Shown here one piece after another: positions 43,429 through 52,406 of a stretch of 64,000 bases of DNA. The stretch is taken from contig JAGRLX010000135.1 of the NCBI GenBank assembly GCA_020441605.1, forward strand, positions 61,375 through 125,374, given 5' to 3'. A model generated the notes under the pieces. That model made no database searches and had not been told where the DNA came from. It saw nothing but the letters and a program-made list of their open reading frames with translations. Position 1 is the first letter of the stretch. Each line of letters opens with the position of its first letter. The position numbers and the translations under genes were made by a program. The DNA comes from Alphaproteobacteria bacterium (lineage in GTDB: Bacteria; Pseudomonadota; Alphaproteobacteria; Rhizobiales; Aestuariivirgaceae).

Positions 43429-44154
43429 CTACATCATATATTGTCCGCCGTTGGCCGACAATGTGGAGCCCGTAATGAAGCCAGCGTCATCCGAGGCCAG
43501 GAATACGACGGCGCGGGCGATCTCTTCCGGCTCGCCGAGCCGACCGACCGGAATAAGCGGCAGGATGCGCTTTTCGAGCACGTCCTGGGCGATGGCTTTC
43601 ACCATTTCGGTAGCGATGTAGCCGGGGCAGATGGCATTGACGGTAATCCCTTTGGCAGCACCTTCCTGGGCCAGGGCCTTGACGAAGCCGATGTCACCTG
43701 CCTTGGCTGCCGAGTAATTGGCCTGTCCCATCTGACCCTTCTGGCCGTTGATGGAGGAAATGCAGATTACGCGGCCGAAATTCCGGTCTCGCATGCCGGC
43801 CCACAGGGGCTGGGTCATGTTGAACAAGGAATTGAGGTTCGTATTGATGACCTCGTTCCACTGCTGGGGCGTCATCTTGTGAAACATGGCATCGCGGGTG
43901 ATGCCGGCATTGTTGACCAGTATCTCAACAGGGCCGAGATCGGCCTCGACCTGCTTCAAGCCGGCGGCGCAGGCCTCATAGTTCGACACATCCCACTTGT
44001 AGACGGGGATTCCGGTTTCGGCCTTGAACTTGGCGGCGGCTTCATCATTGCCGGCATAATTGGCGGCCACATTGTAGCCCGCTGCTTTGAGAGCCTTGGA
44101 GATTGCCGCGCCGATGCCACGGCTTCCTCCAGTCACGACTGCAACTCGTCCCAT
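43429..44154 (-). CDS. phaB: Acetoacetyl-CoA reductase
   Basis: This 241-residue short-chain dehydrogenase starts MGRVAVVTGGSRGIGAAIS (NADPH-binding glycine motif). The catalytic region has ICISSINGQKGQMGQANYSA, with Ser, Tyr and Lys in YSAAK. The NAGITRD segment and the end GSTLSANGGQYMM match PhaB/PhbB. It makes (R)-3-hydroxybutyryl-CoA for polyhydroxybutyrate. The start at 44154 leaves 20 bp to phaA; longer readings extend into the phaA gene without family similarity. Confidence 0.94.
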   Translation of the reverse strand: MGRVAVVTGGSRGIGAAISKALKAAGYNVAANYAGNDEAAAKFKAETGIPVYKWDVSNYEACAAGLKQVEADLGPVEILVNNAGITRDAMFHKMTPQQWNEVINTNLNSLFNMTQPLWAGMRDRNFGRVICISSINGQKGQMGQANYSAAKAGDIGFVKALAQEGAAKGITVNAICPGYIATEMVKAIAQDVLEKRILPLIPVGRLGEPEEIARAVVFLASDDAGFITGSTLSANGGQYMM

Positions 44155-44174
44155 CTGATCTGTTCCTTGTTCTG

Positions 44175-45359
44175 TTAGCGTTCGACGCACATGGCAACGC
44201 CCATGCCGCCGCCGATGCACAGGGTGGCGAGGCCCTTCGACGCGTTGCGGCGTTGCATCTCGAAGAGAAGGGTATTCAGGACACGTGCGCCGGACGCGCC
44301 GATCGGGTGACCGATGGCGATGGCACCGCCGTTCACGTTCACGATGTCGGGGTTCCAACCCATGTCCTTGTTGACGGCACAGGCCTGGGCGGCGAAAGCT
44401 TCATTCGCCTCCACAAGATCGAGATCCTCGACCTTCCAACCGGCCTTCTTGAGCGCCGCTCTCGATGCGGGGATCGGCCCGGTCCCCATGATTGCAGGGT
44501 CAACGCCCACTGAAGCCCAGGACGCGATCCGCGCCAGCGGCGTGAGGCCACGCTTTTCGGCCTCCTTGGCGCTCATCAGGATCACGGCGGCGGCGCCGTC
44601 GTTGATGCCGGAGGCGTTGGCGGCGGTGACGGAACCGTCCTTGGCAAAGGCCGGTCTCAGCTTGGCGATCGAATCCAGCGTGACGCCCTTCCTTATATAT
44701 TCGTCATCGGAAACCGTCACATCGCCCTTCCGCGTCGATATCGTGACACGCACAATCTCGTCCTTGAACTTGCCGGCGGCCTGCGCGGCTTCGGCCTTGT
44801 TCTGAGACTTCACCGCGAACTCGTCCTGCTGTTCACGGGTGATCTGCCATTGCCTCGCAACATTCTCTGCGGTCGTTCCCATGTGATAGCCGTTGAACGC
44901 GTCCCACAGGCCATCCTTGATCATGGTGTCAACCAGCTGCCAGTCGCCCATCTTCACGCCATCGCGCAGATGCGCCACATGGGGCGATTTGCTCATTGAT
45001 TCCATGCCGCCCGCTGCGACGATGCGTGCGTCACCGGCCGCGATTTGCTGCATGCCGAGTGCCACAGCGCGAAGTCCCGATCCGCACAACTGGTTCATTC
45101 CCCAGGCCGGGCTTTCCTTCGGGATGCCAGCATTGATGGCGGCCTGCCGGGCCGGGTTCTGTCCCTGGCCCGCGGTGAGGATCTGACCGAGAATGACTTC
45201 GTCGATTTCGCCCGGTTCGAGCTTGGCGCGCTCAACGACGGCCTTGAGGGCCGTGGTACCAAGGTAGGATGCGGCCACGCTGGACAGCGCTCCATTGAAG
45301 GACCCGACAGGCGTACGCGCCGCCGAAACGATGACAACCCCATTTTCAGAACCGGCCAT
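44175..45359 (-). CDS. phaA: Acetyl-CoA acetyltransferase
   Basis: The protein has 394 residues. Thiolase features are the nucleophilic cysteine in [15 protein letters not shown] (about residue 90), the [11 protein letters not shown] segment, [19 protein letters not shown] and the final [14 protein letters not shown] with the second active cysteine. It condenses two acetyl-CoA in polyhydroxybutyrate synthesis. The start [19 protein letters not shown] at 45359 is the family start. It diverges from phaR with 190 bp between them. Confidence 0.95.
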   Translation of the reverse strand: MAGSENGVVIVSAARTPVGSFNGALSSVAASYLGTTALKAVVERAKLEPGEIDEVILGQILTAGQGQNPARQAAINAGIPKESPAWGMNQLCGSGLRAVALGMQQIAAGDARIVAAGGMESMSKSPHVAHLRDGVKMGDWQLVDTMIKDGLWDAFNGYHMGTTAENVARQWQITREQQDEFAVKSQNKAEAAQAAGKFKDEIVRVTISTRKGDVTVSDDEYIRKGVTLDSIAKLRPAFAKDGSVTAANASGINDGAAAVILMSAKEAEKRGLTPLARIASWASVGVDPAIMGTGPIPASRAALKKAGWKVEDLDLVEANEAFAAQACAVNKDMGWNPDIVNVNGGAIAIGHPIGASGARVLNTLLFEMQRRNASKGLATLCIGGGMGVAMCVER

Positions 45360-45411
45360 GACTGCCTCCTTGTTTGACACTAACGATACATATGCCTCCC
45401 ATAGCATCTTT

Positions 45412-45422
45412 TGTGCAATGCG
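45412..45422. promoter_or_regulatory. Candidate PhaR operator, repeat A
   Basis: TGTGCAATGCG, 53 bp upstream of the phaA start. It matches repeat B in 10 of 11 positions. TGC/GCA-rich repeats of this kind are reported PhaR targets in other Alphaproteobacteria. Binding here is inferred. Confidence 0.45.
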
Positions 45423-45467
45423 ACATAGGTTGAGATGAGGTCGAAATGGAATTTTTGCGCTTGCAAT

Positions 45468-45478
45468 TGTGCAGTGCG
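45468..45478. promoter_or_regulatory. Candidate PhaR operator, repeat B
   Basis: TGTGCAGTGCG, 72 bp upstream of the chosen phaR start and 56 bp from repeat A in the same orientation. Additional TTGCGCTTGCAA-type sequence lies just before it, so the site may be longer. Confidence 0.45.
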
Positions 45479-45549
45479 GGGCGCAAGTTTTTCGCATGAA
45501 CTAGGCAATTCGCCGTCACGCCATGGTCGAGACGGGAGGAGTAACTACG

Positions 45550-46161
45550 GTGAGTGAAGAGAAAGCAGCGCCCCAAAGCGCCGTCGTAATTAAGAAATAT
45601 GCCAACCGTCGTCTCTACAACACAGCAACAAGTACCTATGTCACGCTCGATGACTTGGCGACCATGGTCAAGGCCGGCACCGATTTCCTCGTCTATGATG
45701 CAAAAACAGGGGAAGATATCACTCGTTCGGTTCTGACACAGATCATCTTCGAGGAAGAGAACAAGGGTACAAATCTGCTCCCGATTAATTTTCTCCGCCA
45801 GCTGATCCGGTTTTATGGCGATTCGATGCAGGCCTTCGTCCCGGGCTTCCTGGAGTTCTCCCTGGAAAATCTTGGCAAGGAGCAGGAAAAGTTCCGGTCT
45901 CAGCTCATGGAAGCGTGGGGTGCCGATCCGTTCAAGGCCATGCAAGATCATGCGCAGCGCAACATGGCCATGTTCAACGATGCCATGCGCATGTTCAATC
46001 CGTTCGCTGCCATGGGCAACATGCCGGGTGCCCCTGGCCAGGCAGCTCAGCCGCCGCGCTCCGGCGGCGGCACCCCAGCGAAGGACGATTTGCAGGCTCT
46101 GAAGGAACAACTGGCCGCCATGCAGCAGAAAATCGACACCATCGCCGGCAAGAAGGACTAG
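45550..46161 (+). CDS. phaR: Polyhydroxyalkanoate synthesis repressor PhaR
   Basis: The protein has 203 residues. The N-terminal DNA/PHB-binding domain has IKKYANRRLYNTATSTYVTL and then DITRSVLTQIIFEEE. The accumulation-regulator repeat LPINFLRQLIRFYGDSMQAF follows. A Met/Pro/Gly-rich linker and a C-terminal coiled coil (LQALKEQLAAMQQKIDTI) complete it. It represses phasin and pha genes and itself when PHB is absent. I chose the GTG at 45550 because GGGAGGA lies 9 bp upstream; an ATG at 45523 would place that site inside the gene. Confidence 0.93.
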   Translation: MSEEKAAPQSAVVIKKYANRRLYNTATSTYVTLDDLATMVKAGTDFLVYDAKTGEDITRSVLTQIIFEEENKGTNLLPINFLRQLIRFYGDSMQAFVPGFLEFSLENLGKEQEKFRSQLMEAWGADPFKAMQDHAQRNMAMFNDAMRMFNPFAAMGNMPGAPGQAAQPPRSGGGTPAKDDLQALKEQLAAMQQKIDTIAGKKD

Positions 46162-46221
46162 CCGAAAGCTGAGCCAAGTCCGGCCGCTTGGCGATGGCGC
46201 GGTGGCCTTGCCGGCATACCG

Positions 46222-47100
46222 TCAGCCTCTGACCAGTGGTCTCGTCATACAGGTCGGGCCACCCTCGCCCTTGCGGCAGATGTCATATCCCTTGATGACC
46301 TCAACCTTCACGCCGGCTGCCTTCATGCGCCGCTCGGTTTCCGGATTGCCCTCAACCATCATAGCGTGCCGGGGTCCGAGGGCCAGGACGTTGCAACCCA
46401 TGGTGTCAAATTCGTCGGCAGGTACTTCCACGAACTTGATTCCGCGGGACTGGAGAAACTCGATCTGCCGGACGGCCATGAGTGGCGGGTAGACCACGGC
46501 AAGATCGTGGTCGAGCGGACTTAGACACGACATTAGGTGGAAGACGTCCGATCTGCCCTTGTAGTGGGGCATGTCGAACCAAAGAATTTCAACGTCGGGG
46601 CCGGCCAACTCTCCCAATTGCCGGAGGCCGTCGAGGTTGGTTCGGTACCCAACACCGGCCAATAGGGTGTAGCGATCAACCCAGACAAGGTCGCCACCCT
46701 CAACCTTGCCGTCGCCCTCGATTTCGCCGATGACCGGGAAGCCAAGCGCTTCAAGGGCCGCGCCATTCACCGTCGATTCCATGCGGCGCTGGGGCTTTCC
46801 CATGCGTGGTTTCACAAGGCCGCGTGGCGTCACGATCAGAGCGTCATGGGTGTAGAGTGAGTCGAGCGTCAGGCCGTCACCAGCCGGCAGCTTTATCACT
46901 TCGGCGCCAATTCCCGACAGAACACGCTCAACTGCGGCAAATTCCGCCCGGGCGTTTGCCAAGTCTGGCCGCGAATGGAAATTGAGGTCTCGCCATTCGG
47001 AATCGATCTTGGCGTCGTCAACAAATGCCGCGTCCACATCGCGCACGGCCACCTTTCTCAGGGAACCCCAGTTATTGAAAGCGCCAAAATCGAAGTTCAT
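46222..47100 (-). CDS. Amidinotransferase-fold hydrolase (DDAH/arginine deiminase-like)
   Basis: The protein has 292 residues with the five-fold beta/alpha propeller of the guanidino-group enzymes. The catalytic cysteine is in GGPTCMTRPL at about residue 284. Substrate-binding segments are LDSLYTHDALIVTPRGLVKP and EGGDLVWVDRYTLLAGVGYR. It probably hydrolyses a guanidino compound such as dimethylarginine or arginine, or transfers the amidino group. The precise substrate cannot be told. It overlaps the TusA-like gene by 4 bp. Confidence 0.8.
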   Translation of the reverse strand: MNFDFGAFNNWGSLRKVAVRDVDAAFVDDAKIDSEWRDLNFHSRPDLANARAEFAAVERVLSGIGAEVIKLPAGDGLTLDSLYTHDALIVTPRGLVKPRMGKPQRRMESTVNGAALEALGFPVIGEIEGDGKVEGGDLVWVDRYTLLAGVGYRTNLDGLRQLGELAGPDVEILWFDMPHYKGRSDVFHLMSCLSPLDHDLAVVYPPLMAVRQIEFLQSRGIKFVEVPADEFDTMGCNVLALGPRHAMMVEGNPETERRMKAAGVKVEVIKGYDICRKGEGGPTCMTRPLVRG

Positions 47101-47333
47101 TTGCGTCTGATCCTATAGATGAAAGCCTGATCGTCCCGCCACTCTTCGAGAAGCGTATGGCCATGTTCATTGCAGAAGTGCGGTATGTCTATGGCTGACA
47201 TGGGGTCGGTTGCAACCACCTTCAGCACCTCGCCGGAGGACATGGCTTCCAGACGCTTGCGCGCTTTCAGCACCGGCAGCGGGCAAAGTAGACCCGAGAG
47301 GTCCAAAGTGATTTCGGAATGACCGGCTGTCAT
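47097..47333 (-). CDS. TusA-family sulfur carrier protein
   Basis: This 78-residue protein has the TusA signature LSGLLCPLPVLKARKRLEAM, with the active cysteine at about residue 17, and the SAIDIPHFCNEHGH segment near the end. TusA-type proteins carry sulfane sulfur for tRNA thiolation, molybdenum cofactor enzymes or selenium metabolism. Here it is divergent from a MOSC-mobA-mobB operon, only 44 bp away. A role in molybdoenzyme sulfuration is therefore possible. Confidence 0.88.
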   Translation of the reverse strand: MTAGHSEITLDLSGLLCPLPVLKARKRLEAMSSGEVLKVVATDPMSAIDIPHFCNEHGHTLLEEWRDDQAFIYRIRRK

Positions 47334-47377
47334 TTATGAACTACAACTGAAATCGAGGTTGTTAGAGGAGTTACACT

Positions 47378-47962
47378 GTGTCCGATCTTCTGTCCAAGAC
47401 AGCTTTTGCCGGCCGCGTCGAAGCACTGCTGTCCGGTTCGGACCGAAAACTCGGGCTTGAAACCCAGGCATGCAGCAGACTCAATCTGCTTTTTTCCGGC
47501 ATAGATGGCGATTGCCATTCCGGGCTGGCCCGGGAATCGGACAGCCGCATGCTCAAGCAGTACAGGCGCGGCACCCCGGTTAAGAATACCCGGCAAGTCT
47601 CCATTGTCTCCCATGAGGAATTGCATCACATCGCTGAAACCATGGGAATTCCAGCCATACGACCCGAATGGGTGGGTGCCAACCTGGTGACCAGTGGGAT
47701 CCCGGACCTTACCTTGCTGCCGCCATCGAGCCGCCTGCAGTTTCCGTCGGGAGCCATGATTGTGGTGGATATAGAGAATCTGCCCTGCCGCTACCCGGCG
47801 GCGGTTATTGAGAAGCACCACCCTGTTGTGAATCAAGGGTTCGTGATTGCCGCAAGGCAGAAGCGAGGTCTTGTCGGTTGGGTCGAAGCCGAAGGGCCGA
47901 TAACGGTCGGCGACAGCATCACCCTCTGGCTTCCGCCGCAGCGGGTATATGCCCATTCATGA
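47378..47962 (+). CDS. MOSC domain protein
   Basis: The protein has 194 residues with a GTG start preceded by GAGGAG at 7 bp. The MOSC core includes GANLVTSGIPDLTLLPPSSR and the conserved cysteine region ENLPCRYPAAVIEKHHP, then KRGLVGWVEAEGPITVGD. MOSC domains transfer or bind sulfur for the molybdenum cofactor. The stop overlaps the mobA ATG, so it is in one operon with mobA and mobB. Confidence 0.85.
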   Translation: MSDLLSKTAFAGRVEALLSGSDRKLGLETQACSRLNLLFSGIDGDCHSGLARESDSRMLKQYRRGTPVKNTRQVSIVSHEELHHIAETMGIPAIRPEWVGANLVTSGIPDLTLLPPSSRLQFPSGAMIVVDIENLPCRYPAAVIEKHHPVVNQGFVIAARQKRGLVGWVEAEGPITVGDSITLWLPPQRVYAHS

Positions 47963-48552
47963 GGGTCGTGGGAATAGTCATCGCCGGCGGCCAGTCCCGT
48001 CGCATGGGTGCCGAGAAGACCCTGCTCCAAATCGGTGATCAAACCATCCTGCAGCGAACCCTTGAGCGTCTCTCGGCTCAAGTCGACCAGGTGGCGCTGA
48101 ACGCCAATGGAAATGTGGATCGCCTCGCTGCGTTCGGACTGCCGATCATCCCCGACCGACGGACAGATCTCGGGACACCCTTGGCCGGATTGCATGCGGG
48201 GCTTTCTTGGGCCGTCGAACATGATTTTGACCATGTGGTGACCGTCCCCTCGGATTGCCCCTTTCTTCCCGCCGACCTGGTCGGGAGGTTCACGCGGCGG
48301 CCGACGCGCCCGACAATCGCGGCATCGCTCGGCCAGTGCCATTTTCTTACGGGATTGTGGCCTACCCGATGTCTTGACCTCCTCGGAGAGGCCATCGACC
48401 AGCGACACCTCCGATCCATGAAAAGCTGGGCAAGCGCAGCACAAGTGGAAATCGAGACCTGGCAAGCCGAAAAATTCGACCCATTCTTCAACGTCAACAC
48501 GCCGGACGATCTTGCCGAGGCTGTGCAGATTGCGGCAGAGTTCAGTGCATGA
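47959..48552 (+). CDS. mobA: Molybdenum cofactor guanylyltransferase MobA
   Basis: The protein has 197 residues. The nucleotidyltransferase motif VIAGGQSRRMGAEKTLL lies near residues 6-22, and the metal-binding TVPSDCPFLP segment is at about 93-102. The C-terminal NVNTPDDLAEA is a family hallmark. It attaches GMP to molybdopterin to form the dinucleotide cofactor. I chose the ATG at 47959, which overlaps the MOSC stop by 4 bp. It overlaps mobB by 4 bp at its end. Confidence 0.94.
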   Translation: MRVVGIVIAGGQSRRMGAEKTLLQIGDQTILQRTLERLSAQVDQVALNANGNVDRLAAFGLPIIPDRRTDLGTPLAGLHAGLSWAVEHDFDHVVTVPSDCPFLPADLVGRFTRRPTRPTIAASLGQCHFLTGLWPTRCLDLLGEAIDQRHLRSMKSWASAAQVEIETWQAEKFDPFFNVNTPDDLAEAVQIAAEFSA

Positions 48553-49049
48553 TCAAGGTCATTGGCGTGGCCGGCTTCAAGAATGCCGGAAAGACCACAT
48601 TGGTCGAAAAGCTGGTGCGCGAAGTCTCCGGCCGAGGCTTCCGCGTCTCCACCGTGAAACACGCCCACCATTCCTTCGATATCGACCATGAGGGGCGGGA
48701 CAGTTTCCGCCATCGCAAGGCGGGCGCCACCGAAGTGGCGGTGGTATCGCGGCACCGGTGGGCCATCATTCATGAATCCCGTGATGAAGAGCCCCCATCT
48801 TTGGACGAAATCTTGTCAAAGATGGCGCCATGTGACCTGGTCATCGTCGAGGGCTACAAGCGCGACACCCACGACAAGATCGAGGTCCGCAACACCGAAC
48901 TCGACCACCCGGCGCTTGCGGGCCATGACCCTACCGTCGTCGCAATCGCCGCCAATGGTTCAGTTCCGCAAGCGCCTGTCCCCGTCTTCAACCGAGATGA
49001 CGTGTTTGCACTTGCCACATTCATCATCAAGCACATGGGCCTGACATGA
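48549..49049 (+). CDS. mobB: Molybdopterin-guanine dinucleotide biosynthesis adapter MobB
   Basis: The protein has 166 residues with Walker A GFKNAGKTTLVEKL, then KHAHHSFDIDHEGRDSFRHR and the DLVIVEGYKRD strand. This GTP-binding protein assists MobA in loading the guanine-dinucleotide cofactor. It overlaps mobA upstream and the DUF924 gene downstream by 4 bp each. Confidence 0.93.
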   Translation: MIKVIGVAGFKNAGKTTLVEKLVREVSGRGFRVSTVKHAHHSFDIDHEGRDSFRHRKAGATEVAVVSRHRWAIIHESRDEEPPSLDEILSKMAPCDLVIVEGYKRDTHDKIEVRNTELDHPALAGHDPTVVAIAANGSVPQAPVPVFNRDDVFALATFIIKHMGLT

Positions 49050-49582
49050 CACCGCAGGATATCGTCGACTTCTGGTATCAGGCCGGCGAAGAGCGCTGGT
49101 TCGAAAAGGACCCCGCCTTCGATGGCGCCCTGAAGGTCCGGTTCGGCGGCGTGCTGGAGGCGGCACGCCAGGGGGCCTGCGACCACTGGGGCGAGACCCC
49201 GGCGGGCGCCCTGGGCCTCGTCATCCTGCTCGACCAGGTCTCGCGCAACATCCATCGTAACAGCCCATTGGCCTTCGCCGCTGACGACAGGGCCTTGGCC
49301 ATGGCCCGCCAATGGGTCGGCAAAGGCTTTCACCAGAAACTTGCCCCACCCTATGCCCGGTGGCTGATCATGCCCTTCGAGCATGCCGAGGATGTTGATG
49401 CCCAGCACCGTTGTGTGGCGTTGTTCCAGACCATGGGGCTTTCGGAAATGGCCTATTGGGCCAAGGTTCACCTGGATATCATCGCTCGATTTGGGCGGTT
49501 TCCCCATCGCAACGCCGTGCTGGGGCGCAAGTCCACGCCGGAGGAAATCGCCTTTCTCAGAGGAGGTGGATTCTCTGGTTAG
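49046..49582 (+). CDS. DUF924 family protein
   Basis: The protein has 178 residues and matches DUF924: IVDFWYQAGEERWFEKDPAF, then LGLVILLDQVSRNIHRNSPL and YARWLIMPFEHAEDV, all helical and soluble. A TPR-like fold is reported for the family; the function is unknown. Translational coupling to mobB by a 4-bp overlap is notable, although DUF924 genes occur in many contexts. GRFPHRNAVLGRKSTPEEIA is the typical end. Confidence 0.88.
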   Translation: MTPQDIVDFWYQAGEERWFEKDPAFDGALKVRFGGVLEAARQGACDHWGETPAGALGLVILLDQVSRNIHRNSPLAFAADDRALAMARQWVGKGFHQKLAPPYARWLIMPFEHAEDVDAQHRCVALFQTMGLSEMAYWAKVHLDIIARFGRFPHRNAVLGRKSTPEEIAFLRGGGFSG

Positions 49583-49684
49583 TGTCGGATTTGGGCCGGT
49601 CCCCGTCGCTCCGCCTCACGCCTGTTGAATTGGGCTCACTAATGTGACCACAATTCCAATATCCGGACTGAGGGGACCAGACCC

Positions 49685-52201
49685 ATGAAGACTCATGCGC
49701 GTGTTGTTGTGATCGGTGGGGGTGTCGTAGGCGTCGGCACGCTTTACCATCTGGCCAAGAAGGGCTGGAGCGATGTCGTTCTCATCGAGCGCAAGGAACT
49801 GACTTCCGGATCCACCTGGCATGCGGCCGGATTGCTTCCGCTGTTCAATCTATCTTACTCGGTGGGCCAGATTCACAAGTATTCGGTCAATTTTTACAAC
49901 TCCCTGGAAGCAGAAACGGGACAGCATGTCGGCTTCAAGACAGTTTCCAACATCCGCCTGGCGCGCACCAAGGACCGCTGGGACGAGTTCATGTATTACG
50001 CCGGCGTCGCCGAAACCATCGGGGTAAAAGTCAACCAGTTGACGCCGGCCCAAGTGAAGGAAATCTGGCCGCTCTGCGAGACGGAGGGTCTCCTGGGCGC
50101 GATCCAGCATCCGGATGACGGCTACATCCAGCCTGCCGACCTGACCCAGGCGATGGCCAAAGGCGCCCGTAACCGCGGCGCCGAAATATATCGCAATACC
50201 ACCGTGACCGGTATCGACCAGAAGCCCAATGGCGAATGGATCGTCAAGACCGACAAGGGCGACATCACTTGCGAGCACGTCGTCTCGGCCTCAGGCAATT
50301 TTGCCCGGAAGACCGGCGCCATGGTAGGGCTCGACATTCCGGTCATTCCGGTCGAGCATCAATATATCGTCACTGAGCCGCATCCGCTGATCAAGGAACG
50401 TCAAGCCAAGGGACTGCCGGAAATGGGAGTCCTTCGCGAGGCGGACTCGAGCTGGTACATGCGCGAGGAAAACGGCGGCCTGCTTCTCGGGCCATATGAG
50501 CATGGTGCGCCCTGCTGCTACATGGATGGCCCCTCGGACCAAAGCGAGTATGAATTGTTCCAGGAAGATCTCGACCGGCTCGCACCACATATCGAAACGG
50601 CCATCGCCCGCGTTCCAGCCTTTGGCGAGGTGGGCATCAAGAAGGTCTATAACGGCGCAATCGCCTACACGCCCGATGGATCACCCATCATCGGCCCCGC
50701 TTGGGATCGTCGGAACTTCTGGTTGAACGAGGGCCACTCCTTCGGCGTGACCGCGTCCGGTGGTGCAGGCTGGCAGCTTGCGGAATGGATTGTGGAAGGC
50801 GAACCTACGATCGACATGATGGGTGTCGATCCGCGGCGCTTCGGACCCTATGCCACGCGGGGTTATCTGAAAGTGAAGAACGAAGAGGCCTATGCCAATG
50901 TCTTCACGCCGCATTATCCGGACGAAGAGCGCACAGCCGCCCGACCGCTCAAGCGGACGCCGTGCTATGACCGCATGAAGGATCTGGGCGCCGTTTTTGG
51001 ATCGGTTTACGGGTGGGAACGTCCGGGCTGGTTCGCGCCCAAAGACTACGCGTTGAACGAGGCAGATTTGGCAAGCCCCGATGTGCTTACCAATCACAAT
51101 CACGCGGCCCCGCTCGAAGACGGACGGATTGTCGAGAAGTGGTCCTTCCGTCGCTCGAACTACTTCAGGTTCGTGGGCGAAGAATGCCGGAATGTGATGA
51201 CCAATGTCGGCCTCCAGGACATGTCGGCCTTCGCCAAGATGGAAGTTTCAGGCCCGGGCGCTCGCGCGTGGCTCGAGTCCATCCTTGCCAACCGCATACC
51301 GAAGAAGATGGGACGGGTCGCCCTGTGTCATCTGCTGACGCCCCGTGGAGGCGTGAGGGCCGAATTCACGGTCTACGAATGGTCCCCCGGCCGCTTCTAT
51401 CTGGTGTCGGCGGGCGCTTACGAACGTCACGATCACGATGTGCTCCGCAAACTCGCGCCGACCGATGGATCGGTCAGGCTCAATGCCATCACCTCGCGGC
51501 TTGGCGTTCTGGTCCTGGCTGGACCCAACAGCCGCAAGGTCCTGCAGAAGCTTACCGATGCTGATCTCTCGAACGAGGCCTTCCCCTGGCTCTCGGGCAA
51601 GGAGATCAGTGTGGGCACCACAACCGCCCATGCGCTCAGGGTCAATTTTGTCGGCGAACTCGGCTGGGAATTCCATCATCCGATCGAACAGCAGGTGACG
51701 CTTTTCGATCATCTCATGGAAGCCGGGAAGGAGTTCGGTATTAGCCCCTACGGCATCAAGGCCATGGGTTCGCTCTCAATCGAAAAGAGTTATCGTCTCG
51801 TGCCCCGCGAATTGTCGATCGAGTATTCGGCCTATGAATCGGGCCTCGATCGCTTTGTTCATCCCAACAAGGGAGAATTTATCGGCAGGGACGCCTTGGT
51901 GGCCAGTCGCGAAAAGGGCCAGAATTGGACCTTCGTGACGATGGAAGTCCATGGTGTTACCGACGGCGACTCGGACGCACGCGGCTCCGAACCGATCTAT
52001 GCCAATGGCCGGCTGATCGGACGCGCCACGAATGGCGGCTTCGGATGGCGTGTCCACAAGTCCCTGGCGCTTGGAATGGTGAAACCTGACCATTCGGCCG
52101 TCGGCACAGAACTCGAGATCAAGATACTGGGCAAGTTGTTTAAGGCCACGGTCATCCCTGAGAGCCCCTATGACCCAGAGAACACCGCGCTCAAAGCATG
52201 A
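49685..52201 (+). CDS. Dimethylglycine/sarcosine dehydrogenase-type FAD enzyme with GcvT domain
   Basis: The protein has 838 residues. The N-terminal DAO-type FAD domain (VVVIGGGVVGVGTLYHLAKK) has the covalent-flavin histidine region SGSTWHAAGLLP at about residue 46. The GcvT aminomethyltransferase-like domain starts near residue 430, with QDMSAFAKMEVSGPGARAWL and ALRVNFVGELGWEFHHPIEQ. Such enzymes demethylate dimethylglycine, sarcosine or related compounds and transfer the one-carbon unit to tetrahydrofolate. This fits the fhs gene nearby, but the substrate cannot be read. It begins 102 bp after the DUF924 gene. Confidence 0.88.
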   Translation: MKTHARVVVIGGGVVGVGTLYHLAKKGWSDVVLIERKELTSGSTWHAAGLLPLFNLSYSVGQIHKYSVNFYNSLEAETGQHVGFKTVSNIRLARTKDRWDEFMYYAGVAETIGVKVNQLTPAQVKEIWPLCETEGLLGAIQHPDDGYIQPADLTQAMAKGARNRGAEIYRNTTVTGIDQKPNGEWIVKTDKGDITCEHVVSASGNFARKTGAMVGLDIPVIPVEHQYIVTEPHPLIKERQAKGLPEMGVLREADSSWYMREENGGLLLGPYEHGAPCCYMDGPSDQSEYELFQEDLDRLAPHIETAIARVPAFGEVGIKKVYNGAIAYTPDGSPIIGPAWDRRNFWLNEGHSFGVTASGGAGWQLAEWIVEGEPTIDMMGVDPRRFGPYATRGYLKVKNEEAYANVFTPHYPDEERTAARPLKRTPCYDRMKDLGAVFGSVYGWERPGWFAPKDYALNEADLASPDVLTNHNHAAPLEDGRIVEKWSFRRSNYFRFVGEECRNVMTNVGLQDMSAFAKMEVSGPGARAWLESILANRIPKKMGRVALCHLLTPRGGVRAEFTVYEWSPGRFYLVSAGAYERHDHDVLRKLAPTDGSVRLNAITSRLGVLVLAGPNSRKVLQKLTDADLSNEAFPWLSGKEISVGTTTAHALRVNFVGELGWEFHHPIEQQVTLFDHLMEAGKEFGISPYGIKAMGSLSIEKSYRLVPRELSIEYSAYESGLDRFVHPNKGEFIGRDALVASREKGQNWTFVTMEVHGVTDGDSDARGSEPIYANGRLIGRATNGGFGWRVHKSLALGMVKPDHSAVGTELEIKILGKLFKATVIPESPYDPENTALKA

Positions 52202-52406
52202 CATCACACGTCGCAGACTGAAGCGGGGCCTTCTTGACGTCGATGATGGAACCGGGCGCACACGTACCAAAAGCTGGTTCTCATGGTGTGACATCTGGCC
52301 CAGTCCGGTCACTTATGTTGTACAGGACTGCGGAGACGACAGTGGTTGAGAGGCCGCTGATGACATTGCCAGATATGACGTTGGGACGCGGCCTTCAGAG
52401 GCGGAA

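Noticed and set aside
45346..46110. Minus-strand open frame of 254 codons opposite phaR
   Set aside because: It covers phaR and its promoter region; phaR on the plus strand is clearly the real gene.
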